A stretch of DNA of 64,000 nucleotides from Cololabis saira (taxonomy: Eukaryota > Chordata > Actinopteri > Beloniformes > Belonidae): positions 32,836,160-32,900,159 of the forward strand of contig NC_084599.1 in NCBI RefSeq assembly GCF_033807715.1, read 5' to 3'. Made by a program: the position numbers and the translations under genes. The first letter of the stretch is position 1; every line of letters begins with the position of its first letter. Below are positions 45,347 to 57,208 of this stretch, one piece after another. The notes beneath the pieces are model-generated. The model ran no database searches and had not been told where the DNA came from. It saw only the letters and a program-made list of their open reading frames with translations.

Positions 45347-46791
45347 ACAGTCGGCTTCCTGCACCCTTTTTGTTTCGCCCATTTGTCTCGCATCATGGCA
45401 GCATAGAGTCCGAGGAAGAAGAGTCTTAGAAACCGCTGCCTCTGGGTGATGTCATGGATCGCCTGTCCAGTACTCTCATAGAGCACACGGCCTGCAGCGT
45501 CTGCTCTATTCCACTGTTAATTCAGTTAACATCAGCAGCTGATTATCATTCTAGGAAAGAAACTAGGAATTAGCCAGAATCAGTATTGAGGAGGTCAGAC
45601 CTTTTTAAGAAAATGACAATTGCAGTTGGCGAAGAAAACTGCAATCAGTACATCTCTAATTATCTGCTGTGTGCTTGTGGGCAAGTTGAGATTATGCAAT
45701 ATTATTATCTCCACAATTGAACTGTGAAATGAAAATGAAAATATGCAGGCTAATGTATTTTGCAGTTTGACTGTTTACAAAAGAAAGAAAATAGAGAAAT
45801 GCTTCTTCCCATTTGCTAAAATTGAAACCCAAATCTCCAGATATGAGTATTTGAGCCTAGCATGTTTTTTTTGTTGTGTTCATTAGTTCCAACACTAAAC
45901 CATAGCTGCTTGGAATCAATATAACATCCATGCAGTGACGGAAATGGAGCCTCTGATTGATTAACCCGATTAAATAGGCTATTTGTCCGTTTGTCTCGCT
46001 CTCCGATGAACCTGTAGGTTTAAAACAAAACATTCACGAGTGTCTGTATGATTCACTCAATGTGCTGTGATTCAGTCTTTTTGTTGTATAATATATTTGA
46101 ATTGCATCCAAACGAGTCCCCTCCAGATTAAAAATCAAGTTTTCAATCTTGTGAATATCTTGATGATGACTGCTTTGATCAAACAAATCAACATTCTTTC
46201 AGTAAAGACTGTGAAGCCGTGCAAATAGAGTCACGAGTGGACTGAGATTGCCTGCATCTTGTGAACATCTGTATTCATCTCTGTGATTGAGTCTGGTACG
46301 AGGTGTGTGTGTGTGTGTTTGTGAGAGAGGAAGCCTGCTTCCCACTGTTAGTGTCACTATGATGAAGAGACTGTATAGAGTGCTGTCGGTTAATGAGTCT
46401 TTCTGTGTGTGCGCCTGCATATGCTAGCGAGGTGTCCCGATGATGAAGAGCATGCTGTGTGCGTGCGCACGTTTGGGACGGAGCACCATGTGTGTCCAGA
46501 GATGTTCATTAGCTTTGAGGAATTGTAAAACTAGTGAACCCGTAGGCAGAATTGGAAGAGTTTGACCGTTCCCTGTTCGCCCTGCAAATCCCAGACTTCA
46601 GTGCTGATGGATCAAAGCAACCATTGAAGAGGGCCGGAGAGGCACACACACACACACACACATAAAACACACAACCCACAACACACAACACACACGTGCC
46701 TGCAGAAAATACGCTTTCTTTGAATTTGGATAGTAAAGATTGTTTTTGTGGATTTTTAGTCTTACTGAGCCACATTATTGACGACTGTATC
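45347..46791. other. Intron sequence, nothing recognised
   Basis: Contains a short (GT)n at about 46301-46320 and a (CA)n at about 46640-46662. No coding or mobile feature. Confidence 0.35.
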
Positions 46792-46799
46792 TCCTAGAC

Positions 46800-47408
46800 C
46801 AGGGGTCGGCAACCCAAAATGTTGAAAGAGCCATATTGGACCAAAAACACAAAAAACGAATATGTCTGGAGCCGTAAAAAATGAAAGGTCTTGTATCAGC
46901 CTTAGAATGAAGACAAATGGTGAAAGGAGAAATGTTGAAAGAAAGTCAAAATGTGGAGAAAAAAGTCAAAATTTAGAGAAAAAAGTCAAAATGTTGAGAT
47001 TAATGTTGAAGTACAATCTCGAGAAAAAAGTGGAAATGTTGAGAAAAAAGTGGAAATGTCGAGAAAAAAGTGGAAATGTCGAGATTAAAAAGGAAAGGAA
47101 AAAAGAAAAAAAGTGGAAAAAATGAAAGAAAAAAGAAAAAAAACAAAAGAAAGAAAAAAAAGAGAAAAAAAGAGAAAATAAAGACAAAGAAAGAGAAAAA
47201 AGGAAGAAAAAAAGAAGAAAAAAGCAAAAAAAACAAGAAAAGAAAGGAAAAAAAGAGGGGAAAAAAAGAGAAAAGAAAGAAAAAAAGGAAGAAAAAAAGA
47301 AGAAAAGGGGGAAAAAAAGGTGAAAAATTATTGAAAAAGCTCCAGGAGCCACTAGGGCGGCGCTAAAGAGCCGCATGCGGCTCTAGAGCCGCGGGTTGCC
47401 GACCCCTG
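46800..47408. mobile_element. hAT-type MITE with polypurine core (copy 2)
   Basis: The ends CAGGGGTCGGCAACCC and GGGTTGCCGACCCCTG match copy 1 exactly, with an exact 8-bp duplication TCCTAGAC (46792-46799, 47409-47416). It is the reverse orientation of copy 1. Its core is GAGAAAAAAGTGGAAATGTC units and a GAAAAA-rich tract (about 47090-47330), expanded relative to copy 1. The Lys/Arg-rich and Phe-rich frames are repeat products. Confidence 0.95.
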
Positions 47409-47559
47409 TCCTAGACAAACAAAGGACTGTGCCAGTCTTTTTTATTTACTGACTTTTAGGGTACCAGCCCCCTGTTTCTATTTTTTATGACTTGTCATAT
47501 TTTTTGACTGTGCCTTGTTCTTCAATCAATCCTTTAGTTTCCAGGAGAGAGGCCCAGAC

Positions 47560-47840
47560 ATCCCTCTACCCAGTGTCTAAAAGGCCTCTAAACCTAATGC
47601 CTGAACCACCTCAAACAGGATATTCTTCCCTTTTCTGACAGAGAACCATGATCTTAGATTTATAGGTGCTGATTTTTATTCCCGCTAATTCATAGTTGAC
47701 TGAAAAGTGCTCCCATGAGAGCTGACGATCCTGACTCCATGAAAGCGCCATGTCATCTGCAAAAAGCAGAAGTTAAATCTGGACACCATCGTACCTGATC
47801 CCCTCTGGCCAACAGCTGTGCCTAGACATCCTGTCCATTA
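47560..47840 (-). pseudogene. LINE reverse-transcriptase fragment
   Basis: The minus strand reads MDRMSRHSCWPEGIRYDGVQ, a stop, then LLLFADDMALSWSQDRQL, and then AGIKISTYKSKIMVL. This is the catalytic F-A-D-D box followed by the 'G-x-x-I-S-T-x-K-S-x-x-M-V-L' motif of a common fish LINE. The usual order around F-A-D-D is preserved. About 75 codons remain, with at least one nonsense change. It differs from the LINE at 12912-14103. Confidence 0.72.
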
Positions 47841-48278
47841 AAGTTAAGAACAAAGTTCACGTCAAACAACAGCTATTATCTGGAACAAGTCCCACTTGCT
47901 ACCGGTACCGTGGAGCAAACTCTTGCTCTGTTTTTATAGCGACTGAAGAGCCCAACACAAGGGACGCAGTATCCCACACTCCTCCTCCTCCTGTGGACAA
48001 ATGACTTTGCCTAGTCCTGAACACACATGTGGACTGTTGAGCAAACTGTTAAGAAGTTTTCTGTAATAGTGCACATAAAAGCAGTGTTTTGCTTGTTAAA
48101 AGGAGAATTCTGCAGAGAAACCAACTCCTGGTTGATCATTAGACGGTAACAAGTGTGAAATTTCATTTGTGGTCAAAATGATGTGAATCAAAGCGGAATA
48201 AAATATGATTTGGCAGCAAAACAGCTGTTTCTGTCGGGAGTGAGGTCAGCTGACATTTGTCATATCTTAACCCTTTAA

Positions 48279-48618
48279 AGGAGCTTGAGGCCGGATTGTG
48301 GCAAGATTTATGAAAAAAATCCGTATACATTTTAAGTTTTCTAGTAATAATGTCAGATGAAGCGTTCCAAACCAAAAAGAATGAGCCCTCTAGTGTATCT
48401 CTCCTTTGCCTTGAACAGGCTGTGTGCTGCAAAATGTGCTGCAATTCGGTCCCGAATTTCCCGCGCTGGGCTGTGGATGTGACGTTACATGACGCTGCAT
48501 GCACGTTCTCCCCGTTCTCCCGTGCCGGCTTCACTGTTGGCTGCAGTACCCCCAACGGCCGTCGTGGTGAAGGGTGGCGCTAGAGAGTCTCATTTCTTAA
48601 AAGGAGCCTCAAGCTCCT
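48279..48618. mobile_element. TTAA-flanked MITE, second family
   Basis: The perfect terminal repeat AGGAGCTTGAGGC / GCCTCAAGCTCCT is flanked by TTAA (48275-48278, 48619-48622). It is 340 bp long and lacks coding capacity. The body (GGATTGTGGCAAGATTTATG, GCGTTCCAAACCAAAAAGAA) differs from the AGGGGACC family. Confidence 0.85.
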
Positions 48619-48622
48619 TTAA

Positions 48623-49693
48623 CACGAGCTGTGTTACCAGAGACACGTTTTCCACGCTTGTGCAAACGCTAAACCGTTGTTACTTAACAGTTTGTGCTTT
48701 CTGAGGAATTTAATTCATGCTGTTGCAGGAAGTGGGCAAATCAGCTTACCTTTGTCTTACGACACACGCACACAGGCACACGAGGTTGAGCCTTTGGACA
48801 CACTCAAAAATGTAGTTCCAGTTAAGTTATGGTGTGCACGGGATCCGTACAGGAGGACCGGCTGTACAGGCACCTGCTTGCAGTCGCCACCACACTGTTA
48901 TACGTGTTCACAAGTCCACTACCGAATGTTGCACAAACTACTGTCAATAGATAAGGGGGAGCAATCGAAGAGCGCAATCTGATTTCTCCAAATAAGTCCA
49001 GCTAAGCGAGGAAGCGCGTTAATGAGACAATGATTAGATTTTCTTTTCCGCTGCGTGGCTGAGGAACAGCTCTGATTCGCTCCGTTTCTTCCACACTCCT
49101 TTTTTATGCACATGGCCACTACGTTTGTTAAATCTCTTTTTTTAAGTTTGTTGAATCAAAATATTTTCACTGCTACACCATTAATTTTTCATGTTGAGCT
49201 GGATTTTCTCATCCTTTTAGATTTCTTTGTTGTTTTAATATCTCATTGCTTGAGCTTTTCTCTGGTATAAGTCTGCAAATTTAAAACCACAATCCAATTT
49301 GGCAGAAAACAAACAGACAAAACCATGCAACATGAGTGTCTTTGTAGCTGTGCAAACATATGAAGGACATTTAGTTGAATATCATGTATCAGTTTAAACA
49401 CCGTCCACATATGCAGCTGACAGAAGTAGAAGAAAGGATGACTGGGAGTGTTGGAGAAACAAGGCTGGAGTGTGGAGTCTTTGGTAAATTGCTTTCTTGC
49501 CACTCACCGATCTTGAAATGAGAGACAGAGTTGCACAGTCACGTATAAACTTGTGCACATGAGGTGGAAGTTGGGGAAAGGAGGGAAGAGGCCCAGTATG
49601 TGAATGTGAGATGCTGTGCTCAGTGCGAGTGCACCTGCTGCTTTGGAAAACGGATGACGGATCCAAGAGGCGGATGAACACAGTTTCCATGGA
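48623..49693. other. Intron sequence, nothing recognised
   Basis: No coding motif or transposon boundary seen. Confidence 0.35.
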
Positions 49694-49790
49694 GTGTGTG
49701 TGCGTGTGTGTGTGTCCGTGCGTGTGTGTGTCCGTGCGTGTGTGTGTGTGTGTGTCCGTGTGTGTGTGTGTGTCCGTCCGTGTTTCCGTC
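49694..49790. repeat. GT-rich minisatellite (TGTGTCCGTGCG)
   Basis: Repeating GTGTGTGTCCGTGC units with variable GT run lengths. The Cys/Val-rich frame is a repeat product. Confidence 0.93.
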
Positions 49791-50744
49791 TAGGCTCTGC
49801 TGAGGGACCGGGAGAGCAGGCAAGCCACAGATCAATTTCCTTTTATTGTGGCAGAGAGGAGACTTGAGATGCATGGCCTCCTGTGACCCAGATTCATTTT
49901 TTTTTTCCTTCCTGCTCCTTCTCATTGGCATACTGGCATAACATCAGAAAGGGGAAGAGACGGAGGGGAGAGAGATCAGAGCAGATAACGAGGAGGTGAA
50001 ACGGGAAGGAAGAGGGTGAGAGCGTAGAAACCTGGCAGAACGTGGTGGTGGGAAAGAATCCCAGGGTCACTTTTATGAATGATGTCTGAGTGCCGATGAA
50101 AGTGTCGGGTGTGACGTGTTGCATCTAAAGAACGTAACGGTGAGAAGAGTGAGTGAACCGGTAGACGAGCAACCATTTATGGTTTTTAAAAGTAAAAAAA
50201 GTTTCATGGAGGATATGAAAATAGGAACTTCCTCCCACTGCTTGATCACACGCACACTTTTTTTTCCCCGAATGCATTGTAAAGTGATAGTGAAAGAAAT
50301 TCTTTGCAAAGAAAGTCTTTAGCAAAATGTTTTATTTTTTCTTAAAATGCTTTGCTGGTTCTAATGTTTCTTACGAACTCTTAATTATCCAATTTTTTTT
50401 TATGGTCTAAGCTACACAAGTTTTTTTATTATTTTTTTACTCATGGTTTTATTATTTAGCATATACCATAGTTTTTATTGTTAAGCTAGTAGTAGAAATT
50501 ATACTTGTAGATAGTAGTTAAATACATAGTTGTTTTACTTCTGTGTATAATTTTTTTAACTGTTATTGTAACAGTAGGCATTAGACCTTGACTTTATAAC
50601 CTTCCCGGGATCAATAACTGTGATCAGAGTGAACTGTAGCTTCTCTTCGGTGTTGCTGAAGTTTCTCTGAAACAACTCCAGGAGTGTGGTTTTACAGATG
50701 TTCATCGTTATTTTGTACCATGTCAGGGAATGTATACGAATGTT
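49791..50744. other. Intron sequence, nothing recognised
   Basis: T-runs and AT-rich sequence, with no supported feature. Confidence 0.35.
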
Positions 50745-51170
50745 ATTGCTTTTTTAAAATTCAGCTACGCCATGGCGTAACCTGACGCGAACCCCTCTCT
50801 AAATGTTACTATGAATTACCTTGACACGGACCCCAAGAAAAGTGCGAGATTTGTTTGTTTATTTTCTGAATTTCCTGACACTTTTTTTTGCTGCAATGTC
50901 TGTGAAAATGACTGGTGCTCAACATTTATCAAGTGCAACTCAACTTGATTGGCTCTGTTGTGATTTCTGAACTACATACAGGAAGTAACCCGATGAAACT
51001 CTGCTGTGAGCTATGGTGCTGCAGAATAATAACAGACACGGCCTCCTAGCGGTTGGTGGTGTAATTACAGGGCAACGCATCAACGACGCATAACTATTAA
51101 TGCCATGGGCGCCGTGCGTAGTCTATGTGACTAGCTGCTACGCAGATATATAAATCAGGCTTCACTGGTT
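50745..51170 (-). mobile_element. MITE-like repeat related to the palindromic family
   Basis: It contains TACGCCATGGCGTAACC, GGCAACGCATCAACGACGCA and the right end GCTACGCAGATATATAAATC-AGGCTT, which resembles the ATAAATCAGCCTT terminus of the palindromic family. Boundaries are approximate. Confidence 0.4.
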
Positions 51171-51542
51171 TTACAAGATGTGCCAAACGATTCTGCTCTC
51201 ACATCACCACAGAATTGGCAGTGCATAAGCTATATGCCCCATGTGGTCAGAATTGGTATTGCAGCAGGAAAATTGATAGAATGATAAAACTCCGTTTGTC
51301 AATTCCCTTGTTCTGGGATTAGCAAAGTACACACATACAGCAATGATGACAAACATTTCCAGTGGTTGCTTTTATCAAAGTTATAAATGGTTTTAATGTT
51401 GAACTTAATCTTCACCTTTAAAAATAAAAACTGTGAAAGTCAAGTCAAGATGTTTAAAATACATGCCTTCCCACTTCAATCTCTTATATGATCAAATAAT
51501 TAGAAATATCGTAGCATGTCTTTATCCAGAGACTTTTTATAC

Positions 51543-51620
51543 CCACTTCAATCCAGTTCGGGGTCACAAGGGGGACGAGTGTATCCCAGCTGACATCGGG
51601 TGAGAAGTCAGGTACAAACT
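51543..51620 (+). repeat. Fragment of a common fish repeat
   Basis: CAGTTCGGGGTCACAAGGGG followed by GTGTATCCCAGCTGACATCG is the recurring fish motif also found at 28095-28165. Confidence 0.5.
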
Positions 51621-53086
51621 GCATCGGGAGCATTTGCCGCTGCATGTCTTCTGTTTTACAGAAGTGGTAGAAACACATAATTTACAAGCAGCATTTCCAC
51701 CCAGCGACAGCAGAGAAAATCTTGACAGATTTTCCCAAAATCTGAGAAAGAAAACTGCCTAGCAGCAGAAGTGCTAATTAAAAACAGTGGAAACAGAGGC
51801 GTGCATTTGCCCTTTCCTTACCTTATGCGACTCCCATCTGTTTGTCCTTTCTTTCCTTCACAATTTACAATTCAATTTATGATTTACATTGTTAATTCTG
51901 TACTTTAATGGCCTGGTGGCTGTGTATCGAGCCATATTTACCAAAGCAATTTACATGTTATTTGAAGGTAATTCTCTGCACGGGCTCTTGGTCTGTAGCT
52001 TTGAATTGCCTTGGCTCACTTCTGTCTTCTGGCATATGGGCAGATCCGGCCCGTGCACAGATCTTGAGTCTGTTTCATTTACTCAACCCCCCCCCCCCTC
52101 AAAAAAAACCCCACACACACACTCTCCTTCTGAAAATTCTTGGGAGGTGTGAAGGTTATTGCATCCAAAAGTGACTCTTGGTCATCCCCATGTGAGCCAC
52201 TAATGTGGTTGCCCATCTGTTACATGGAGAGGGGGGTGCCATTCAAACACACAAAATAACATGCACATACACGCAGTGTCATGCTGAGGTAAGTGAAAAG
52301 GCTGGTTATCCCCTGCGTGAGTGTGTGTGTGAAGCAATGCTAGACTCCAGCTCGGTCTGAATTAAGGAAAAAGTCATTTACACCCGCATAAATACGGCAT
52401 ATAGTTTATGGTAATGCATGTCTGTTTTCATCACAGAAAACAATGAATAAGGTGAACAGAGACCCGGTTTTAACCCACGTACAAATCCCAAATCAGAGTC
52501 TTTCCTTTTTTTTTTTTTTCGTAGTTATAATTCAGGCATCTGCTCCTTCTTGGCCTTGTGGTTTGGCAAACTGGACAGGTTTTCATTGACCCTTTTATTG
52601 AATGGTTAAATAGATTGATAAAATTCTGGACTCCAGGGAAGAGAAATCAACCTTTTAAAAGCCTGACTTATAAAATGATGGACAGAAGCTTTTATTATAT
52701 CCATTTTGAAATTAAAAACATCCTCTTTAACAGATTGTAAATAAAAATGTTTTGTCTCATTTTGAATGCAGTTTGTAATTTTATCTATCTATTAATCCTG
52801 TTCTAAACTTTTTAATTTACTTTGGTTATCAGAGTAGAACAGAGGTCTCATAAATCTATATAAACATGATGCATTTTTACACACAGTTTTACAAGTGGTG
52901 AAATAGTGACATACACCTGGGATATCTGTCAACGGTTGTTACAGACAGTTGTTAAGTGGGTGTATTCTAATCATAACCCGTCTGAAAAATAATCACATTT
53001 TTGGGTCAGAAATGATAACATGATGCCAACTGTGACGGATGTGAATCGTTACAGGCCTTTCATGACTCCCACCTTCTTTTTTTCCC
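51621..53086. other. Intron sequence, nothing recognised
   Basis: A C-run lies at 52086-52098 followed by CA-rich sequence, and a T-run at 52506-52520. No coding feature. Confidence 0.35.
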
Positions 53087-53160
53087 TCTCCTTCTTCTTT
53101 GCTGTCTTCCTCTTATCAATTGGCGGTTGGCAAACCGTGCAGGTGGTACCGCCACCAGGT
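53087..53160. repeat. Dispersed repeat fragment (TTGGCGGTTGGCAAAC)
   Basis: CTTCTTTGCTGTCTTCC, AATTGGCGGTTGGCAAAC and GGTGGTACCGCCACC form the core of a common fish DNA-transposon fragment. Only about 75 bp remain. Confidence 0.5.
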
Positions 53161-55318
53161 GATGTTGGGTGGTAGTTTGGTAAATCAGTTGATCCCAACA
53201 GGGCGTCACTGTAAACGGAGACCCAACGACCAAAAAGACCGCGGAGAAGGTTGGTCCTGTTGCATTTCCAGCCTCGGATTACCTCAAGCCGAAGCTCACC
53301 TTAAAGAGACTCTCACCTCCTGCCTGTTTTTAATGAAAAACCTGTCATCCTCTGCAAAACAACCCTCACAGCCATGTCAGGCATAACCACAAAGCTTGGT
53401 AAATTACTCTGCAGTGAATCATTTAAATAATCCCTTACCCCTACATTTTCCACTCTGGAAGGGAAACTCCCATAACTGTAAGCGCAACAGGGTCGGACTG
53501 AATGATCACTGTGTCTGTACCCGTTAAGCTCTAAATTCATGCTGCAGGACATTAGTAAACAGCATTTTTATGTTCTCTTGCTTATTTAAAAAAAAAAAGG
53601 ATAAGATGCACCAGCAACGCCAGGGCTCTCTTTGTTACACAGATGCTCACACAGAACACAGTCACTACCGCACCCTCACACTTTAAAACAAGTAAACCTC
53701 GTGGCCTATTAATAAAGACCCACTCACCTCCCCCCCTAAACAAGCCCAACTCTGAATGATAATGCTGATGAGAAAACAGTCATCCTTCACAGTGTGGTTG
53801 TCACCTCATTAAACAAGAAGAGAACCCAATCAGCTTCTGCCGTGATCTCTTAAGCTTCATGTACTCGTTTTTGTCAAGTAATGTGCCGTTAACAGTCATG
53901 ATACCCCAGACACGGATACAGGTGGGTGCTGGTGGATACCGAGACGGAGCACTATTGTGCGCTTGCATGAACTCATCCTGCTGTAATTGAAAACTGTTTG
54001 TATAAACCACAAAACGACTGAGATGATTTTGAACAAGTGATCAGTGCTGCTGTTATTTTATTGGCATGTGAGTACAAACTGAGGCCGTGGCAGCTGAAGT
54101 CCCGTTTCGGCTGCAAGGATACGTGTGTTTAAGCTTTTCCTTGTCTATGATTGTGCATCATATTTAAATACACTCACATGCAACTGTTTCTGTTTGTTAA
54201 TCAAAGGTGTCATGACTGCCACCCCATCCTCCTCCACACTTCGCAGTCCCATCATTGTTGTAGCGCTGGGTGCTAAACAACCAGAGGTCACGGGCTCTGC
54301 TTCTAAAACATGCACATTTTGTCATCAGTGTATGAGTACTGATCTATTTCTGTGGAATCAGGGCTCATGAAATCTCCTCTTATGTTGATTGAGTTCTGTG
54401 AAATTTGTGAATGAACATCCAAGAATGTGAAAATTGTCTGGTAATTTGTAAGGCACTTTTTTTCTCTCTACTTTTATCAGTAGTTTGACGATACAGGACC
54501 ACAATTCTGACAAAAATAAGATGCTGAATCGTTTATAAATAATGGTAATGGTTTAAAAAGGGAAAGAGCCCATCATCCCAACATGTATGTGGTTCATTGT
54601 GTGAAAAATACAAGAAAAATGTGCTGCAATGCAGAAATAAACTGAGTAACAAGCTGCACTGAGGCTGCCAACAGCATTTTGAAGGGAGGCGTCAATAGAT
54701 CTGTATGATGGAGAGACTGAAATGACATTAAAACAGAATATCGAAAGTTATAGAGTAGGAAAGAGTTTTTTTTTATCCAGTAGAGCATATCTCAGTCTCA
54801 GAAATTTAAAAACAATCTTCATTCAGAATTATTAATCTGGCTTTAGGGTCCATTTAATTTATTTCAATTTCTGTATATTTTCATTTTAATACCAAAACAT
54901 TTATTAAAGTTGATTTCAGTCTCTCAAACTCTGCTGGTGAGCATCACATCTCTAGTCAGGAACACAAGAAAACAACACAAAAAGACAAGTCAGCAAGATG
55001 TTTAGCGCATACATACGACATTTGGGCAAAAACAGATAAAGCAAAACATTTTGTGACCAATGGTTCTTTAATTCCTACCAGCGCTTAAAGTCGATAGTTA
55101 AGATGATTTTTCATCCTTTTTTCATTCTGTAAGCCAATCAAAACTTGGGGTTATCACTTCTCTGCCTGTTTTTTCATATTAGCCAAACAGATGTGAAAGT
55201 GGCATGGATTTTTCTCAAACCTTTCAGACAAATGAAAGATTATTTTGTCTACTATTTCTCAAGTGTACAGTCACAAGATTGACATCAGTGTTGACAGATT
55301 ACCCGCTGAAACAAACTT
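53161..55318. other. Intron sequence, nothing recognised
   Basis: No supported gene, repeat boundary or RNA feature. Confidence 0.35.
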
Positions 55319-55322
55319 TTAA

Positions 55323-55707
55323 AGGGGACCTATTATGAAAAACACGTTTTTTCTTGCTTTAACATATATAAAGGGGTCTCCCCTCAACGTAACGACGGGC
55401 ACGATTTACATAGGTTGACCTCCGATGTGTGAAACCACGCTCACAACTAACTCCGCCGGCCGGAGCTTCCGCCATTTTTTCGTAGCGGTGTATCGAGTCA
55501 TTCAGGCAGCCAATCAGCACAGAGCCTCATTATCATAGCCCCACCCACACAGAATCCTGCATAGATAATGAGGTTAGAGAATGAGATGATAAAGACATGG
55601 CTCAGAGACTGAATTTCTAATTTATTTAGCAAAAACAATCAAAAGCTTGTTTTTAAGACATTCAAGGCCTGTTTAAAATAGGCATTAGATGCCATAATAG
55701 TTCCCCT
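55323..55707 (+). mobile_element. TTAA-target element (copy 4, compact)
   Basis: AGGGGACCTATTATGAAAAA to CATAATAGTTCCCCT, flanked by TTAA (55319-55322, 55708-55711). At 385 bp it is the smallest and apparently uninterrupted copy, and serves as the reference for the nested copies at 35475-39296 and 15824-18135. Confidence 0.92.
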
Positions 55708-55711
55708 TTAA

Positions 55712-56466
55712 AGAAAAGAAGACAGCTGACTTTTACTTCCAAACTACTTTCCAGCCTCCCTGACACTTAACTCTACATTTGTTTCACCCACTACATGATA
55801 AAAACATCTTGTTCTCTCCTCTCCCAAGATTCTGCTTGTTCCGTCTAACTTTGTACTTCGTTCAGATGGGGCTTCTTGCCCTCCCTATCCTACGTCTGTT
55901 ATCTCTTCTCTTTGCTCTCTTTCCCTACCTTCCGCCCAATCTCTCTTTTTCTTCTGATTTTGGTTTTCATTAAGTCTTCATCTAAGTTGTGGCTTCAGCG
56001 TGTCGCACGGTGCTCGTAGTGTAGGATCGATGCATCGCTTGTCACGGCTCCGGCTCGGCCCTTATCAGCCCAGACAAGCCGCAAGGCCCCTAATGAAGGC
56101 TGCCCTTCTCTCCATGCTAATTCAACATCAGCTGCAGCCCATTCCAGTTCAACGTACTGCCTGCCAGCCAACTAAATGACTCTTGGGGGGGCGGAGTGGT
56201 CAGGTTGTGGTGTGGCTTCACTCATATCACCAACGGCATAATACCTCCCAGTAGTAAATAAAGTAAAGAAAACTATGAATGTGATGAAGCTTGATGTGAC
56301 TCTAAAGTTAAATTGATTGAACATTGTAAATTGATAACGATTGAGTGATTTTTTTTATTTTTTTATTTTTTTTATTTATTTATTTTTTTGCCCGTCCAGA
56401 TGATAGACAAAGTTTTTGTTTTTAAATATGCTCAAATATTAGATAATATTCCAGTGTCCCATGTGA
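55712..56466. other. Intron sequence with possible enhancer-like block
   Basis: 56030-56180 is non-repetitive and moderately GC-rich (CCTTATCAGCCCAGACAAG, CCCCTAATGAAGGC, CATGCTAATTCAACATCAGC). The rest is unremarkable. T-runs lie at 56350-56390. Confidence 0.25.
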
Positions 56467-56474
56467 CCACCCAT

Positions 56475-57200
56475 TAGGGCTGTTCGATTTTGCCCAAAAA
56501 TAAAATCTCGATTTTTTTTTTCTCTCAAAATCCGATTTTCGATTACGATTACAATTATTTTGTGAATTGACAAAATGCAAAGAAATGATTTCAAATATGC
56601 TGTTTTTTTATTGAACCATTGGGCTTTAAGTGCAAACTTTGCTCTTATTAAACCAAAAATGAATGAATAAAGTGCAAAACTCTGTAAAATAAGTTGAAAA
56701 AAAGTTTTAAAAAATATAATAAAATATAAAGTTTTATCTCTGAAAAAAAAATCAACAAATCAGCACTTGCAAACATACAGTAAGTTATATTTCCAATTAA
56801 ATAAAACAAGACATTTTCTAATTAAACTAAACTGGGTCTTTGCATGCTAAATAATAATGCAACCCATGAAGGAGGTAGAGGTGTGTAATGTCAGTCATTA
56901 CATTTGCTATTCACATTTGCAAGTTTTTTGCAAGGAACACGAGCTGGTCTACCGCATCTGGCTTGAGCGATGCCCGGTGGCACGTTACAACGCCCCCTCC
57001 TACACTAAAGAGCCTCCCCGATGGGGCACTTGTCGCAGGTATTGAGAGGTATTTCCATCAATCATTAATATGTGTGCAGACAAGGTAAAAAAAATAAATA
57101 AATAAAAAAAAAAAAGTGAAAAATCGATTTTACGATTTTCACGTTTTAACATCGTTCTAATTACATAATCGCGATTACGATTTTTAATCGAACAGCCCTA
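56475..57200. mobile_element. hAT-type element, TAGGGCTGTTCGATTTTG terminus
   Basis: TAGGGCTGTTCGATTTT and AATCGAACAGCCCTA are terminal inverted repeats, with an exact 8-bp duplication CCACCCAT (56467-56474, 57201-57208). It is 726 bp long. The interior holds a GC-rich stretch (about 56940-57050) amid AT-rich sequence. No intact transposase. Confidence 0.96.
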
Positions 57201-57208
57201 CCACCCAT

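Noticed and set aside
46966..47376. Phe/Leu-rich minus frame and Lys-rich plus frame
   Set aside because: Translations of the polypurine core of the hAT MITE.
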